A DNA stretch of 64,000 nucleotides. It comes from Coniochaeta sp. PMI_546. Taxonomy: Eukaryota > Ascomycota > Sordariomycetes > Coniochaetales > Coniochaetaceae. The translations under genes and the position numbers were made by a program. The notes beneath the pieces are model-generated. The model saw nothing but the letters and a program-made list of their open reading frames with translations. It made no database searches and was not told the origin of the DNA. Positions 10,408 to 20,906 of this stretch are shown in pieces. The DNA lies in NCBI GenBank assembly GCA_021432605.1, contig MU271143.1, positions 2,737,277-2,801,276 on the forward strand, given 5' to 3'. How positions within the stretch are numbered: position 1 is the first letter of the stretch; every line of letters starts with the position of its first letter.

Positions 10408-12860
10408 CAAGTGCTTTCACGAGCATATATCAAAGCAACAAAGTGATCAAAATGATAAAGACTTTGTGTCCGTGACAAGAACGAGACAATTCCATAGTGC
10501 AGAGAGAAGAGAAGAGCTTGCTCCGCTTTGAAAGCGTAAGCGGCTAATAACTCATTGACTATAGGGAATCCTCAATACGTCAAAAGGGATCCGTCCTCTA
10601 TCTCTTTTGCTCCTTGGTCTTGCGATTCGCTATCGTACAACCTGAAAAAGCGCAGATAGATTGTCATACCTTCCGTTGTGATGTTCCAATCTTTGTTTGT
10701 CGCAAGCGATCCAGGCGGGTGAATCCCGTTTCATCTGCTTGATACTCTCTTTGTTCAAACCTAGTGAGTCCAGATATCCATTTCATCCTTCCTACAATGA
10801 TTGAATAAATAGAGTGCCGCCTTGCCCTCGAGAAGGACAGTCTAGACACAACTCTATCTCAACTGGTGCAAGTGGATCATCACAACAAAGAAGGAAATAA
10901 TCGGCAGCATCATGGTTGAAAGCTGCTCCAGAATGATGGAAGACACGAGCAAGGGTGATTCGACAGTCCCTGGGGGATTGCGTGAGCGAGGAAAACATTG
11001 TATGTTTACACTTTGGCTGTGGGCCGTCGCTTTTCGCTCGAAAGTGTCAGCCGATAAACCGTACCACTGAACGGCTGGGAGCATTGTGTGACGACCCTTT
11101 TCGACCAGAAGGCGTCATGCAACATGCTGTTGTCTTGTCTTCACATCAAATAGTTGAGAGGCAATAGAATATGATTGGGGTTACTATCCATAGTTGCTAA
11201 TTGTACGGACGTGCTGTCAATAGGCTGATACCACTGTCAGTAGCCATGACTGGATCTAAAGTCTAATACAAATAATATATCCCATATGTCGCCAGAATTG
11301 ATGCTGAATGCTAGCGTATTGAGTGGTAGGACCTGACGCTCTGATATGACAGCTCATGCAGACGGAATACGGTTGAAACTCAAACCGTTCACCGCTGTGA
11401 TATATAGTGATGTGATCCATATGGCATTGTTCAGCAACAGCACCTGCTCCTCCATTCCCGTCTTCCACCGCCTCATGTTCAATAATCGCATCAACAAGGT
11501 GTATCTCCTGATATGTTCCATGGTCATAGGTGGCATCGGTTCGTGGGAGCATAGAGTCAGAATTCCCGACAACTCGACATTGTCATCCATGTGAGACATG
11601 TCCCGACTTGTAGTAGTCCTTCTATAGTACTGCGGTGCTTTACTGGCCGTCTGCTGGAGTAGAAGGGTGAGTCTGACGGTGAATCGTGCAGCTCTGCCAA
11701 CGCCAGTTCAAGCATACATTGTCGGAGTGGTATGTATGTATGGAGAGGCAGTCTAGGAGAAGCGTACATCGGTGTCGGCTTCTCCATCTCGGTGATCGGG
11801 TCTGGATTCGAATAGAGTTAGTATGGACTGTTGCAGATTGTAAAAGTGTCACCTCCTCATGTGGCTCTCATCGGAGGAAGGCAGAACACGGGGAGTCTCC
11901 TCGTACGACATAACGGAGACGAAAAGGTGAGCTCAAACCCCTGGTAAATGTCCATTAGTGGCCTTTCAGCGTGTTGCATCGCTTATGTCTCAAGTCCGGA
12001 TATGTGTTAGACTAAATAAATTGAATTTTCAACAATGGAGCTTCGCAGTCTCAATGTCCAACTTTTCCTAACGATGTTTTATAGGGACGGTTGATTAAAA
12101 CATTAGAATGCACTACTTTACACCTATGTATTCCCTCCCGGCCTCGAGATAGTTGCACCTACAATAGACCAGCTGCTCCTAGTGGCACTTTTTGCCTATT
12201 TCTATCATCTTTTCAATATGGTACTATCGGTACCACTCTTGTGTACATCGCGCCAATTTCTTTTGTCCTTGTCGTATATCACTCGGTGATTCTGTCTATC
12301 GTATGTGGCATTTGTAAAACGAGCCACGAAAGAACTCGGCTAGCAGACTTGGAAGATGCGCTTCCAGAAGATCCAGACTTAGTATAAGCTATCCTGTCCT
12401 GAGCGACGATGCTATCTGATTTAGTGATAGCTGGATCCCGCATCTTCACCTGGCGGCCGGACCGGGTAATGACGACTGTAAGCATCGAGAGGTTAGCACG
12501 AGAACAAAATCAGCTTAGAGAGAACCCAAGGCCAAATCAAGAGATTTTTGGCTGTGCTTATGCCTGTTGCAGCCTATACCCTGCCAGGTCATTTCGGTGC
12601 CTATAGGTGACGGCTCCGTATACTTTTATCTTAGACTTGTATACAAACGAGGGGGAATATTTGTTAGATACACCACCCCACCAGACCACTCGCCGTCCTC
12701 GAGCAAGAGCTGCCTCTTCTTCGTCGTTCGACAGATCACCAAATACCGTTCCAGGCAGGACCTAACAATCGAACACACATTTCATCTCGCTGTTCCCAAG
12801 CATTGCAGCTGCCTCTCGGGTTCAGCTCCATTCGGATTGATAGTTCATCGGATTCCGAAA
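10408..12860. other. Intergenic region, 2.5 kb, no firm gene
   Basis: This stretch holds the upstream region of the metallothionein-like gene and the promoter of the kinase-like gene. The only notable frame is 12091-12387 (+), about 98 codons with no ATG, containing one strongly hydrophobic stretch (TLVYIAPISFVLVVYHSVI) and an acidic end. It may be a decayed exon of a membrane protein. The frame of the kinase-like gene is open upstream of 12861 but has no in-frame ATG. Confidence 0.4.
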
Positions 12861-14231
12861 ATGGGCATCTTTGACGATTGCCAGCCGGATCAGCGGTTTA
12901 GCTCCTCTCCTTTTGATGTTAGGCTCTACGGCAGCACTGGTTCGCGTTGGATTGTGCATGACTGGGACCAGCGGCGCGTGATCAGTGTCGCAACTTCGTG
13001 GAAGGAAGAAGACAAAGACTTCATATTCGAGGCCCTCAACCTCCACATTGACGATATTCCCCCAGACACCACCTTTCTAGAAGTTACGAAGACCGGAGAC
13101 TTGCTACTCTATACTTCCGATGTCTTCAAGGACTGTGGCATGGTTCCTTTCTACCCTTCGATCCGTGACCTTCCAGAGGTGCCTATTATCCGCCGTCCCG
13201 ATTTGATCGAGCTCGACCGGATGGGAGTTCAGGTCGACCTCACAGTTCCTAGATCCAGCATAGAGCTGAAATCGGGCCAACTTGCTTTCAAGTACTACAC
13301 CAACGTGGGGAACATTGCAGTCGTTTGGCACGAACTGAACTGCCTTATTCGGATCCCACCGCACCCAAATATCGTTCCGTTCCACTCTCTTGTCGTCGAC
13401 ACCATAGATGGTGACGACAAAGTCGTCGGGTTTACCACCCCATTTGTCGCCGGAGGCACCATACTGGATAATATCAGCCGGCCCTTTGGAATCAAGCACC
13501 TCATCCAACTCCTGGAAGCCATCGATTATCTGAATCTAGGGTTGGGGATTGTTCATGGCGACATTTGCCCACACAATCTGCTGATCGACCCTGAAATAGA
13601 CGAGCTCAAGATCTTCGATTTCAACCTGGGCTCCAAACTTGGCTGGGATGGAGATGCAATGAACAACAGCGTATACGGATACGAAGCGGATCGAAACGAC
13701 GTCAAAATGGCCGTTTTCACCATCTACGAAATTATAACTCGCGACATGCACTTTCGCGAGGAGAACTACCCCAGCGAGCTCAAAGAACCGATGGTACTTG
13801 ACATAGTTGCATGGCAGAAGCACTCAAGTGTCAATCTCGATGCTGGTGTGGATGTGGGAGAGTATAGGCGAGTACTTGAAGCTTGGGTCGAATCCAGGAA
13901 GGAGGCAGACAAGAAGGTAACCCACTGGACCGAAGCAAAGACACCCATCGATTGGCCTCCCTTGCCCGAATACCCGCTGGTGCCCGTCACCGGCAGCCTG
14001 CAACGTAAACCCGCGCAGTTCCGGCTGGAGATGATCATATACGGACGCCAGTTCCTCAGATGGCAGCGGCCAGCGAGCTGCCAGCTTCCTCTACCCCCGG
14101 GCCAGCTCCTCCTTGCTACGGGCCAGGTCATTGATGACCAGGGTCAAGTCGTTGACGCCTACGGCCCATCGGTGGACGACAAGAGAGCGGATGATGCCAA
14201 AAGGCCAAGTAGCTCAAGTTCGGATGAATGA
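12861..14231 (+). CDS. Fungal protein kinase-like fold protein
   Basis: This single-exon gene encodes 456 residues from the ATG at 12861. The N-terminal 110 residues are a fungal-specific region. A kinase-like fold follows: a beta-3 lysine in LAFKYY (about residue 144), an alpha-C-like glutamate in WHELN, the hinge FVAGGTI, a catalytic loop HGDICPHNLL (about 232-241) in place of HRDxKxxN, and a metal-binding loop reading DFN (about 252) in place of DFG. A Gly-rich loop is not clear. Large families of such proteins exist in filamentous fungi, with mostly unknown substrates. The Lys, Asp and Asn needed for phosphotransfer are present, so activity is possible, although DFN and HGD depart from canonical kinases. 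The C-terminus is Pro/Gln/Asp/Ser-rich and probably disordered. No neighbour suggests a pathway. Confidence 0.75.
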   Translation: MGIFDDCQPDQRFSSSPFDVRLYGSTGSRWIVHDWDQRRVISVATSWKEEDKDFIFEALNLHIDDIPPDTTFLEVTKTGDLLLYTSDVFKDCGMVPFYPSIRDLPEVPIIRRPDLIELDRMGVQVDLTVPRSSIELKSGQLAFKYYTNVGNIAVVWHELNCLIRIPPHPNIVPFHSLVVDTIDGDDKVVGFTTPFVAGGTILDNISRPFGIKHLIQLLEAIDYLNLGLGIVHGDICPHNLLIDPEIDELKIFDFNLGSKLGWDGDAMNNSVYGYEADRNDVKMAVFTIYEIITRDMHFREENYPSELKEPMVLDIVAWQKHSSVNLDAGVDVGEYRRVLEAWVESRKEADKKVTHWTEAKTPIDWPPLPEYPLVPVTGSLQRKPAQFRLEMIIYGRQFLRWQRPASCQLPLPPGQLLLATGQVIDDQGQVVDAYGPSVDDKRADDAKRPSSSSSDE

Positions 14232-15122
14232 CTCCTTCAATCAGCTTGTCCTCCACTACCTGATCTGCGATGGCTCTGTGGACACTTGGTCGCCTTCCTG
14301 CGGCGTGCATGAGGAACGGCGCTAGCAAAGCAAAGGTTTTCTGCACAATTAAGACTTGATATCACCGTGCGATTCTCCGTTTGAATACTTGAAAGACACA
14401 TGGACAATTCCAAGCTGGGCTTGCTTGCCTCGATACCCCGGTGTGCCAACCATGACGGTGCTCGAGGACGTGGCTCATATGCTTGTTTTCTCGATACATG
14501 AGGTACTGCATTATTATATCAGTACACAGTCGCCTTGCAAGGTGACGTCCGTGCAGGCTGTGGAGCCAAATGCCAAGCAGGCTAAACTAGCGGCTGAATC
14601 AGGCAAAGTTTAGCGCTGCCATACCCCTGTTCCTGACATCTGGCCTGGTACACGAACGTGTAGAGACCTCCACTAGGAGCACCTTCTCGAAGAACGATGT
14701 CCATCGTGAACTTTACAACGTCGACAATGGAACCCAAGGTAGCGTAATTAAAAAGGGGCAACAAACCTGGAAATATCGAGTTCGAGAAACAGAGCTTGTC
14801 AGATACCTGTCATTCCATCTCAATCCCTCTTGTGCATCATAAACCATTCTGGTACTCGGTGCCGATTACGTTCGTTTTGAACACTTACCTCTCGCCAATT
14901 CGTTACTGCGCTTCCAACAGATCCAACGCCGATCCTTCCGTAGCGCACCCGTATCTCGCCTACAGTCATCATCCGCCGATAAGCTTCCCTACGACTATCG
15001 ATTATCGTTTGCGTGTCAGATTATCTCTGGCCCAAGGTTCGAACCTCATTACTTTTATGATCTAGACAATCATCACCGTAGATCACGGTTCCGGAGCAGA
15101 GACAGGACATACTGTCACAACC
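14232..15122. other. Intergenic region upstream of the TM9SF gene
   Basis: The 0.9-kb spacer between two plus-strand genes contains the 3' flank of the kinase-like gene and the promoter of the TM9SF gene. A perfect palindrome AGGTTCGAACCT at about 15034-15045 resembles a tRNA B-box, but no tRNA cloverleaf surrounds it. Confidence 0.45.
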
Positions 15123-17356
15123 ATGGCCCGGACATCCACGCTGCCATTCCGATGGCTCGTCCTCGGCCTGCTTTTCCTCCAGGTCGAGGCATTCTACATA
15201 CCTGGTAGGTCTAATCACTGCCACACACTCAATTGGCAATTATCTGACGTGCACATTCTGTCTAGGCTGGTCCATAAAGTCCTACCGTGAAGCCGAACAG
15301 ATCCCCCTCCTCGTCAACAAAGTCTACAGCGACAACACGCAGCTACAATACGCCTACTACGACCTCCCCTTCGTCTGCCCGCCCACCGGCCGCCAACGGC
15401 CCGGCACCGGTCTCTTCTCCGGCCAGAACATACCCCTCAACCTTGGTGAGGTCCTGCGGGGCGACCGCATCGCCGCCTCGGACATCGAGCTCGCCATGCA
15501 GCGCGACCAGACCTGCCACTTCCTCTGCAACAGAGAAATAGACCGCGAGGGTCTGCGGAGGGCAAAGGAGCTCATTGAGCAGGGCTACGTGGTCGAGTGG
15601 ATCGTGGATAACCTACCCGGTGCGACGAGTTTTGTCACGGTCGATAAGACGCGGAAGTACTACGCTGCCGGGTTCAAGCTCGGGAGTGTTGACTACGCCG
15701 GGGGTAAGCCGAGGTATTGGTTGAACAACCACCACACCATCGTGTTGCGGTACCGTCGGGCTCCTGGCAAGGATGGTGATAAAGGGGGAAAGGTCATTGT
15801 GGGATTCGAGGTCTACACCAAGAGCGTGGGCGCCGGGGTCAAGAGGGAGGCGGACGGGTGTCCTGCGGATCTGAGGAGCGTGGATGAGGGATTTGAGCTG
15901 TTTATGCGGCCGAACGGTACCAGGGACGGAAAGGAAGAGGACGAGTATGTGCCTCAGGACGTCGAGGATCTGGACGACGGAAAGCTGACGATTCCGTATT
16001 CGTACTCCGTCTATTTCCGGGAGGATAACTCGATCGACTGGAACCGCCGGTGGGACCTCTACTTTGTGAACCAAGAGGAGGGGAGCAAGATTCACTGGCT
16101 GGCGATTATCAACTCGTTCATAATCTGTGGCTTGTTGACGGGCATTGTCTTGATGATTCTGACCAAGACGATCAGGACTGATATCAAGGGGTACAAGGAG
16201 GCGTCTGCTGAGGACGGGAAGTTGAAGTTGAGAAAGCCAAAGGCCAAGGTGGAGAAGGGGCTGGGGCTGTTGGAGCAGGATGGCGAAGTCGACGAGGGTG
16301 ATTTATCTGACGATGGCGAGGCGCTCGAGGATATCACGGGATGGAAGCTCCTACACGCGGACGTGTTCCGTGCTCCGGCGTACGGCCACCTCCTCGCACC
16401 ACTCGTGGGATCGGGCATGCAGCTGCTCTTCATGGCCATCGGCCTCGTCCTCCTCAGCGCCCTGGGCATCCTCAACCCCAGTTTCCGCGGCGGCTTCATC
16501 AGCTTCGGCGTCGGACTATTCGTCTTCGCTGGCCTGTTCTCGGGCTACTTCTCGGGCCGCATCTACCGGACCTTTGACGGCCAGGACTGGCGCCGCAACA
16601 CGGTCATGACGGCCGTGCTGTTCCCGGGCATGATGTTCGGCGTCGTCTTCGTGCTCAACCTGTTCGTATGGGCGCAGGCGTCGAGCACGGCCATACCCTT
16701 CGGCACTCTCATTGCCATCATCTTCCTCTGGCTGTGCGTGCAGGTGCCGCTCGTGTACGTCGGGTCGTGGTACGGGTATGTGCGCTCGGGCGCGTGGGAG
16801 CATCCGACCAAGACGGCGGCGATCCCGCGGCAGGTGCCGCGCCAGGCATGGTACATACGCGGTCCGCGGACAGTACTGCTCGCGGGACTCATTCCGTTCG
16901 CGGTCATCTTCATCGAGCTGCTGTTTGTGTTCCAGTCCGTGTGGCAGGACAAGAGCGGGTACTACTACGTCTTTGGCTTCCTTGCCGTCGTGTCAACCAT
17001 TCTGGTCCTGACAGTTGCCGAGGTGACGGTCGTGACGATCTACATGCAGCTGTGCTCTGAGAACTACCACTGGTGGTGGCAGTCGTTCCTTGTCGGGGGC
17101 GGCAGCGCGGTGTGGGTGTTTCTGTACTGCGTGTGGTATTACTTCGTGAAGCTGCACATTACCGGCTTTGTGAGCAGCATTCTGTTCTTCAGCTACAGCT
17201 TTATGGCGTGCTGTGTATACGGGCTGTTGACGGGGACGGTCGGGTTTCTAACGGCTTATGCCTTCATCAGGAGGATATACGGGTAAGTTGCCTCTTCCGT
17301 CAGAAAACGTTGAGTCTTGCTAACGGAACAAAAATAGGGCTATCAAGGCGGACTGA
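15123..17356 (+). CDS. Transmembrane 9 superfamily (Emp70/TM9SF) protein
   Basis: Three exons, 15123-15204, 15266-17282 and 17338-17356, give 705 residues. A signal peptide (about residues 1-23, core LVLGLLFLQVEA) is followed by the family opening FYIPGWSIKSYREAEQIPL and the conserved YYDLPFVCPP. A luminal domain of about 250 residues and then nine hydrophobic segments follow, with the very conserved HWLAIINSF at the start of the first. The end YGAIKAD, encoded by a 19-nt last exon, carries a KxD-type Golgi retention signal as in yeast Emp70/Tmn proteins. These proteins sit in endosomes and Golgi and help sort membrane proteins, in yeast also affecting copper balance and adhesion. A charged cytosolic insert (KAKVEKGLG to DDGEALED) lies after TM1. 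Length and motifs match the family well. Confidence 0.95.
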
Positions 17357-17855
17357 TTACACTCAATGTGTCTCCAATACTGATTCGAAATATAGTTGCA
17401 TTGTGTACGGCGTATGGGTGGTGGTCACAGACGGGGCGTTGGCGTAAGCACTTTCGTGGCTCCAGGGTCTTGCTGGCCTTGGAGTTTCCCTTCATATAGA
17501 TACTGTGAAACAACATAGAATAATGCACGAAGGTACGCTTATACCACCAATATATACATATTGCCAAGGTCATGATATGTTCCCCACGCTAGTTGCTGCT
17601 AGACATGCCGGCGGTCGCTCCGGTCCGAGCCCGGAAGCGGGGGTTTGCCTCGAGACACTGTGGTTACGTAGCTGATTCGACGCTGCCCCTTATCGCTTCA
17701 TCCATGTTCAGGATACAGTGATAACTCTCCTTGATTTTGACACTTGGACTATAGACTCTTAGTTCAACATGCTGCTCTGATAAAATATAGCATCCTTTGG
17801 CCATATCTCATTTTTTGACATTTGTGATTTGATAGTCATTGCTCCTGTCTGCATT
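17357..17855. other. Intergenic region, no feature seen
   Basis: The 499-bp spacer between two plus-strand genes contains the TM9SF 3' flank and the decarboxylase promoter. It is AT-richer than the flanks, and no motif was singled out. Confidence 0.45.
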
Positions 17856-19503
17856 ATGGACTCTCAAGCCTTCAAGGAAGCAGCCATCTCCTCCATCGAC
17901 GAGAGTAAGTTCTCTCACCCGCGTGATACCATGTGCGTGCGGCCCTTTATTGATAGAGTAACCAGTCGTCAACTACTTCGACAATATCGGTCAACGCGAT
18001 GTCGTCTCGAAGGTTGAACCGGGCTACCTGCGCAAGATCCTACCTTCGGAAGCTCCCCAGGAAGGCGAAGAATGGAAGGCTATCCAAGCCGACATTGAGG
18101 CAAAGATCATGCCGGGCATCACTCATTGGTATCATCTCCCGTCTCATCGCTTCATTCTCCAGATCCCTTGCTCACGAAAACGCAGGCAACACCCATCCTT
18201 CCACGCCTTCTTCCCGTGCGCGTCGTCCTACCCAGGTATTCTAGGCGAGCTGTACTCCGCCGCCCTGTCGGGGGCATGCTTCAACTGGATTTGCAGTCCG
18301 GCTGTTACCGAGCTGGAGACGATTGTCCTGGATTGGCTGGCCAAGATGTTGGGCCTGCCGGAGGTGTTTCTGTCGACCGGCCCCACCCGCGGGGGAGGTG
18401 TTATCCAGGGGTCCGCGAGCGAGGCCGTGCTGACGGCTATGGTTGCTGCGCGGGAGAAGTATTTGAGAGAAACTGTGCCGGAGGGACTCCACGAGCAGGA
18501 GAGGGAGGATCTGCTGGCCAAGAAGAGGAGTCGCATGGTCGCACTGGGCAGTAGCGGCGCGCACAGCAGTACCAGAAAAGCGGCTATCATCTTGGGGCTG
18601 AGATTCGAGACCATTGCCGTGACTGCGGACGACGAGTATGCGTTGAGCGGGGGAAGGCTGCGGGAGAAGTTGGCTGAGTTGAGGGGACGGGGGCTCGAGC
18701 CGTTCTTCTTGACTGCCACGCTGGGAACGACGGATGTTTGTGCTGTTGATGATTTCGAGGGAATAGCTGGGGTATTGGAGGAGCATAGAAAAGAAAGGGA
18801 GGGGCAGGGTGGAGGTGAGGTTTGGGTGCACGTTGATGCTGCTTATGCGGGCTCGGCATTAGTATGTCCTGAGGTGCAGACTGCGACGGGCGTCCAGGTA
18901 TTGCAGAAGTTCCACTCGTTCGATATGAACATGCACAAGTGGCTGCTCACCAACTTTGATGCGTCCTGTTTGTTTGTGAAGGATAGGAGCTGGTTTGTGA
19001 GGGCGTTGACGATCAACCAGGCGGTGTATAACAACGAGGCGTCGGAGGGCGGATTGGTGACGGATTATCGTGAGTGGCAGATTCCGCTTGGGAGGCGGTT
19101 CAGGAGCCTGAAGATCTGGTTTGTGTTGAGGACGTATGGCGTCACAGGGCTGCAGGAGTATATCCGTCGCGGCATCAAGTTCGGAGAGTCGTTTGCTGAC
19201 ATGTTGAGATCGAGGCCGGACCTATTTGAGATTTTGGCTGGGCCGAGTTTTGCACTGGTCGTGTTTAGGATGGTCGGTAAGGGCCAGGATAGGGAGGAGG
19301 AGAACAAGCTGACCAAGGCGCTGTGCGAGAAAATTAACACCAGCGGGAAGATGTGGGTGACGCCGACTATGTTGGATGGGAGGTTTGCCATCCGCTTCAT
19401 GACTGGAGTGAGGACGACAGAGCAGAAGCACATCGACGCGGCATTCGAGTCGATAGTCAGATATGCCGAGGAGACACAAAACTCACAAAGTAGAGATGAG
19501 TGA
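17856..19503 (+). CDS. Pyridoxal-phosphate aromatic-L-amino-acid decarboxylase family
   Basis: Exons 17856-17904, 17966-18128 and 18186-19503 give 509 residues, close to the usual 480-520 of group II decarboxylases. Family landmarks are VNYFDNI near the start, PGITHWQHPSFHAFFP (substrate loop, created by joining exons 2 and 3), the cofactor region ending in HVDAAYAGSALVCPE, and NMHKWLLTNFD with the PLP-binding lysine near residue 322. The enzyme should remove CO2 from tyrosine, tryptophan, phenylalanine or a related amino acid in the cytosol. The substrate cannot be chosen by eye. Intron 2 (18129-18185) is 57 bp, keeps the frame and has no stop, so unspliced mRNA would add 19 residues inside the substrate loop. 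Neighbours are housekeeping genes and do not suggest a secondary-metabolite cluster. Confidence 0.93.
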
Positions 19504-19750
19504 ACTTGAGAATATAGATGGGCCATTCATAGGCGCTGATCTTACATTTATTCTCAATCCAGGTAGCCTCTTGTCCAAAATACACGTCAAGCAGTGGATG
19601 ATCGTCATTGACCTCGATGGCTAACCCCGATGGTCCTATTTCCCATATCTGAACGACGGCATAATAACTCGGTCATGACATACGGAACATGAAAGCCGAC
19701 TTCTTAACGCATGTCCGTCCAGCAAACTCTCTCCTCACCAGGCAGACGGC
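19504..19750. other. Converging gene ends
   Basis: Only 247 bp separate the stop of the decarboxylase (+) from the stop of the Arg/Asp-rich protein gene (-). The spacer should hold both polyadenylation sites. AT-rich motifs such as CATTTATTC at about 19545 are compatible with this. Confidence 0.4.
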
Positions 19751-20254
19751 CTATCGTACCCTCCGATCGTCCCATGGCTGATGCTCCCGTCTCCCAACGT
19801 CATAATACTCGTGATCCCTAGGCCGACCCTCCAGCCTCCGTCTATCGCCCTCTCTGTATTCCCTAACATAGTCTCTCTCCTCGCGACTGTGGTCTTGGTA
19901 TCGGTGTCGATCCCGGTCGTAGTCTCTGTCCAAACTACGATGCCGGTCCCGTCCAGATGACCTATCTTCCTCCCTCCTCGAATCCCTGCTTCTATACCTC
20001 CGTGAGCTCTCGCCCCTGTCTCTCCGCCCATCGCGGCTTGACTCTTTTTCCTGCCTCTCCTTCCTCTTCTCGCATTTCTCGACGTCTTTCTCGACGTCGA
20101 ACGCCAGCACCAGTCCCGTCAAGGCCAGGCCGAGGTAGGGTACCCATTCGTAACCCCCGTGCTTCTTCTCCAGCTCCTTTCGTCTAGCGCGGTGTTCCGG
20201 ATGTGCCTTTGATGGGCGTGGATCTGGTGGCTTTGGGATGTTGAGTTTGGCCAT
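19751..20254 (-). CDS. Small fungal protein with one hydrophobic segment and an Arg/Asp/Ser-rich tail
   Basis: This single-exon frame encodes 167 residues. The start MAKLNIPKPPDPRPSKAHPE lies near HRARRKELEKKHGGYEWVPY, then a hydrophobic stretch LGLALTGLVLAF (about residues 41-52) and an amphipathic acidic/basic helix DVEKDVEKCEKRKERQEKES. The remaining 95 residues are a charged low-complexity tail dominated by RD, DR, SR and RE steps, similar in composition to splicing-factor RS/RD domains. The ordered N-terminal half resembles small uncharacterised proteins that are widespread in Pezizomycotina. I do not know the function. The hydrophobic segment suggests membrane attachment, with the tail on one face. 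The tail could alternatively reflect a nuclear protein. Confidence 0.7.
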   Translation of the reverse strand: MAKLNIPKPPDPRPSKAHPEHRARRKELEKKHGGYEWVPYLGLALTGLVLAFDVEKDVEKCEKRKERQEKESSRDGRRDRGESSRRYRSRDSRREEDRSSGRDRHRSLDRDYDRDRHRYQDHSREERDYVREYREGDRRRLEGRPRDHEYYDVGRREHQPWDDRRVR

Positions 20255-20906
20255 TTTGGCTGGTTTGGTGATATGCGAGAAGCTTAAGTGGCGCTACGTC
20301 GGGAACGTGATGAGATGGAACGTTATGCCCTGTTTCCTTATATCCAAGAAGAAGACGATGTCTTTCTTTGTCAAGACTTGTAGTGTAGACGCGTATGTAC
20401 GATATCAATAGGTTTTGGGTGATGGATAGGATGTTCTAGACATCCAGGAGCCAAGAGATGGAGGGTGGCCAGTCGTTATAAACGGCGTTGGTGATTTGCC
20501 CTACTGCATACTAAGGTCCCATGACTGTCAAACAATCCGCAGGGCAATTGCCAGATCGGGACTCCTCCATCATCTCATCTGTCTGCAAATCCAATCCAGA
20601 TGCTGCAGGGGTCACCGTGTGTCATGCGAGATCAAGCGGTGATGTCATCGCGGAACGCAGAAAACGTGGGGCACTCACCGCGAGAATGACCTCACGGCTT
20701 GGAGCCGACACGCGTAGCCTTTGAAGTCTCAAGCGCCTACGGGATCAAATGAAACTCGGGGTGACAGGGGTTTCGAGCTAAATTCCCTTCTGGTCATATT
20801 GAGTTTGATATATCTCAGTTTAAGTGAACGCATCTAGAGCCATGCATGACCCCTTACGTAGTAGGTACACTCTATTTCTGGCCTCATACCACAGCTCCTT
20901 GTAGGC
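20255..20906. other. Intergenic region, no supported gene
   Basis: This 652-bp spacer holds the promoter of the Arg/Asp-rich protein gene and the 3' flank of NTE1. A 67-codon open frame at 20521-20724 (+) has no recognisable content. Confidence 0.45.

Noticed and set aside
15034-15045. AGGTTCGAACCT resembling a tRNA B-box
   Set aside because: No A-box, acceptor stem or anticodon arm could be folded around it. It lies in the promoter of the TM9SF gene.
17856-20254. Possible secondary-metabolite cluster around the aromatic amino acid decarboxylase
   Set aside because: Neighbours are TM9SF, a small conserved-looking protein and NTE1. No synthase, methyltransferase, P450 or cluster regulator is nearby.
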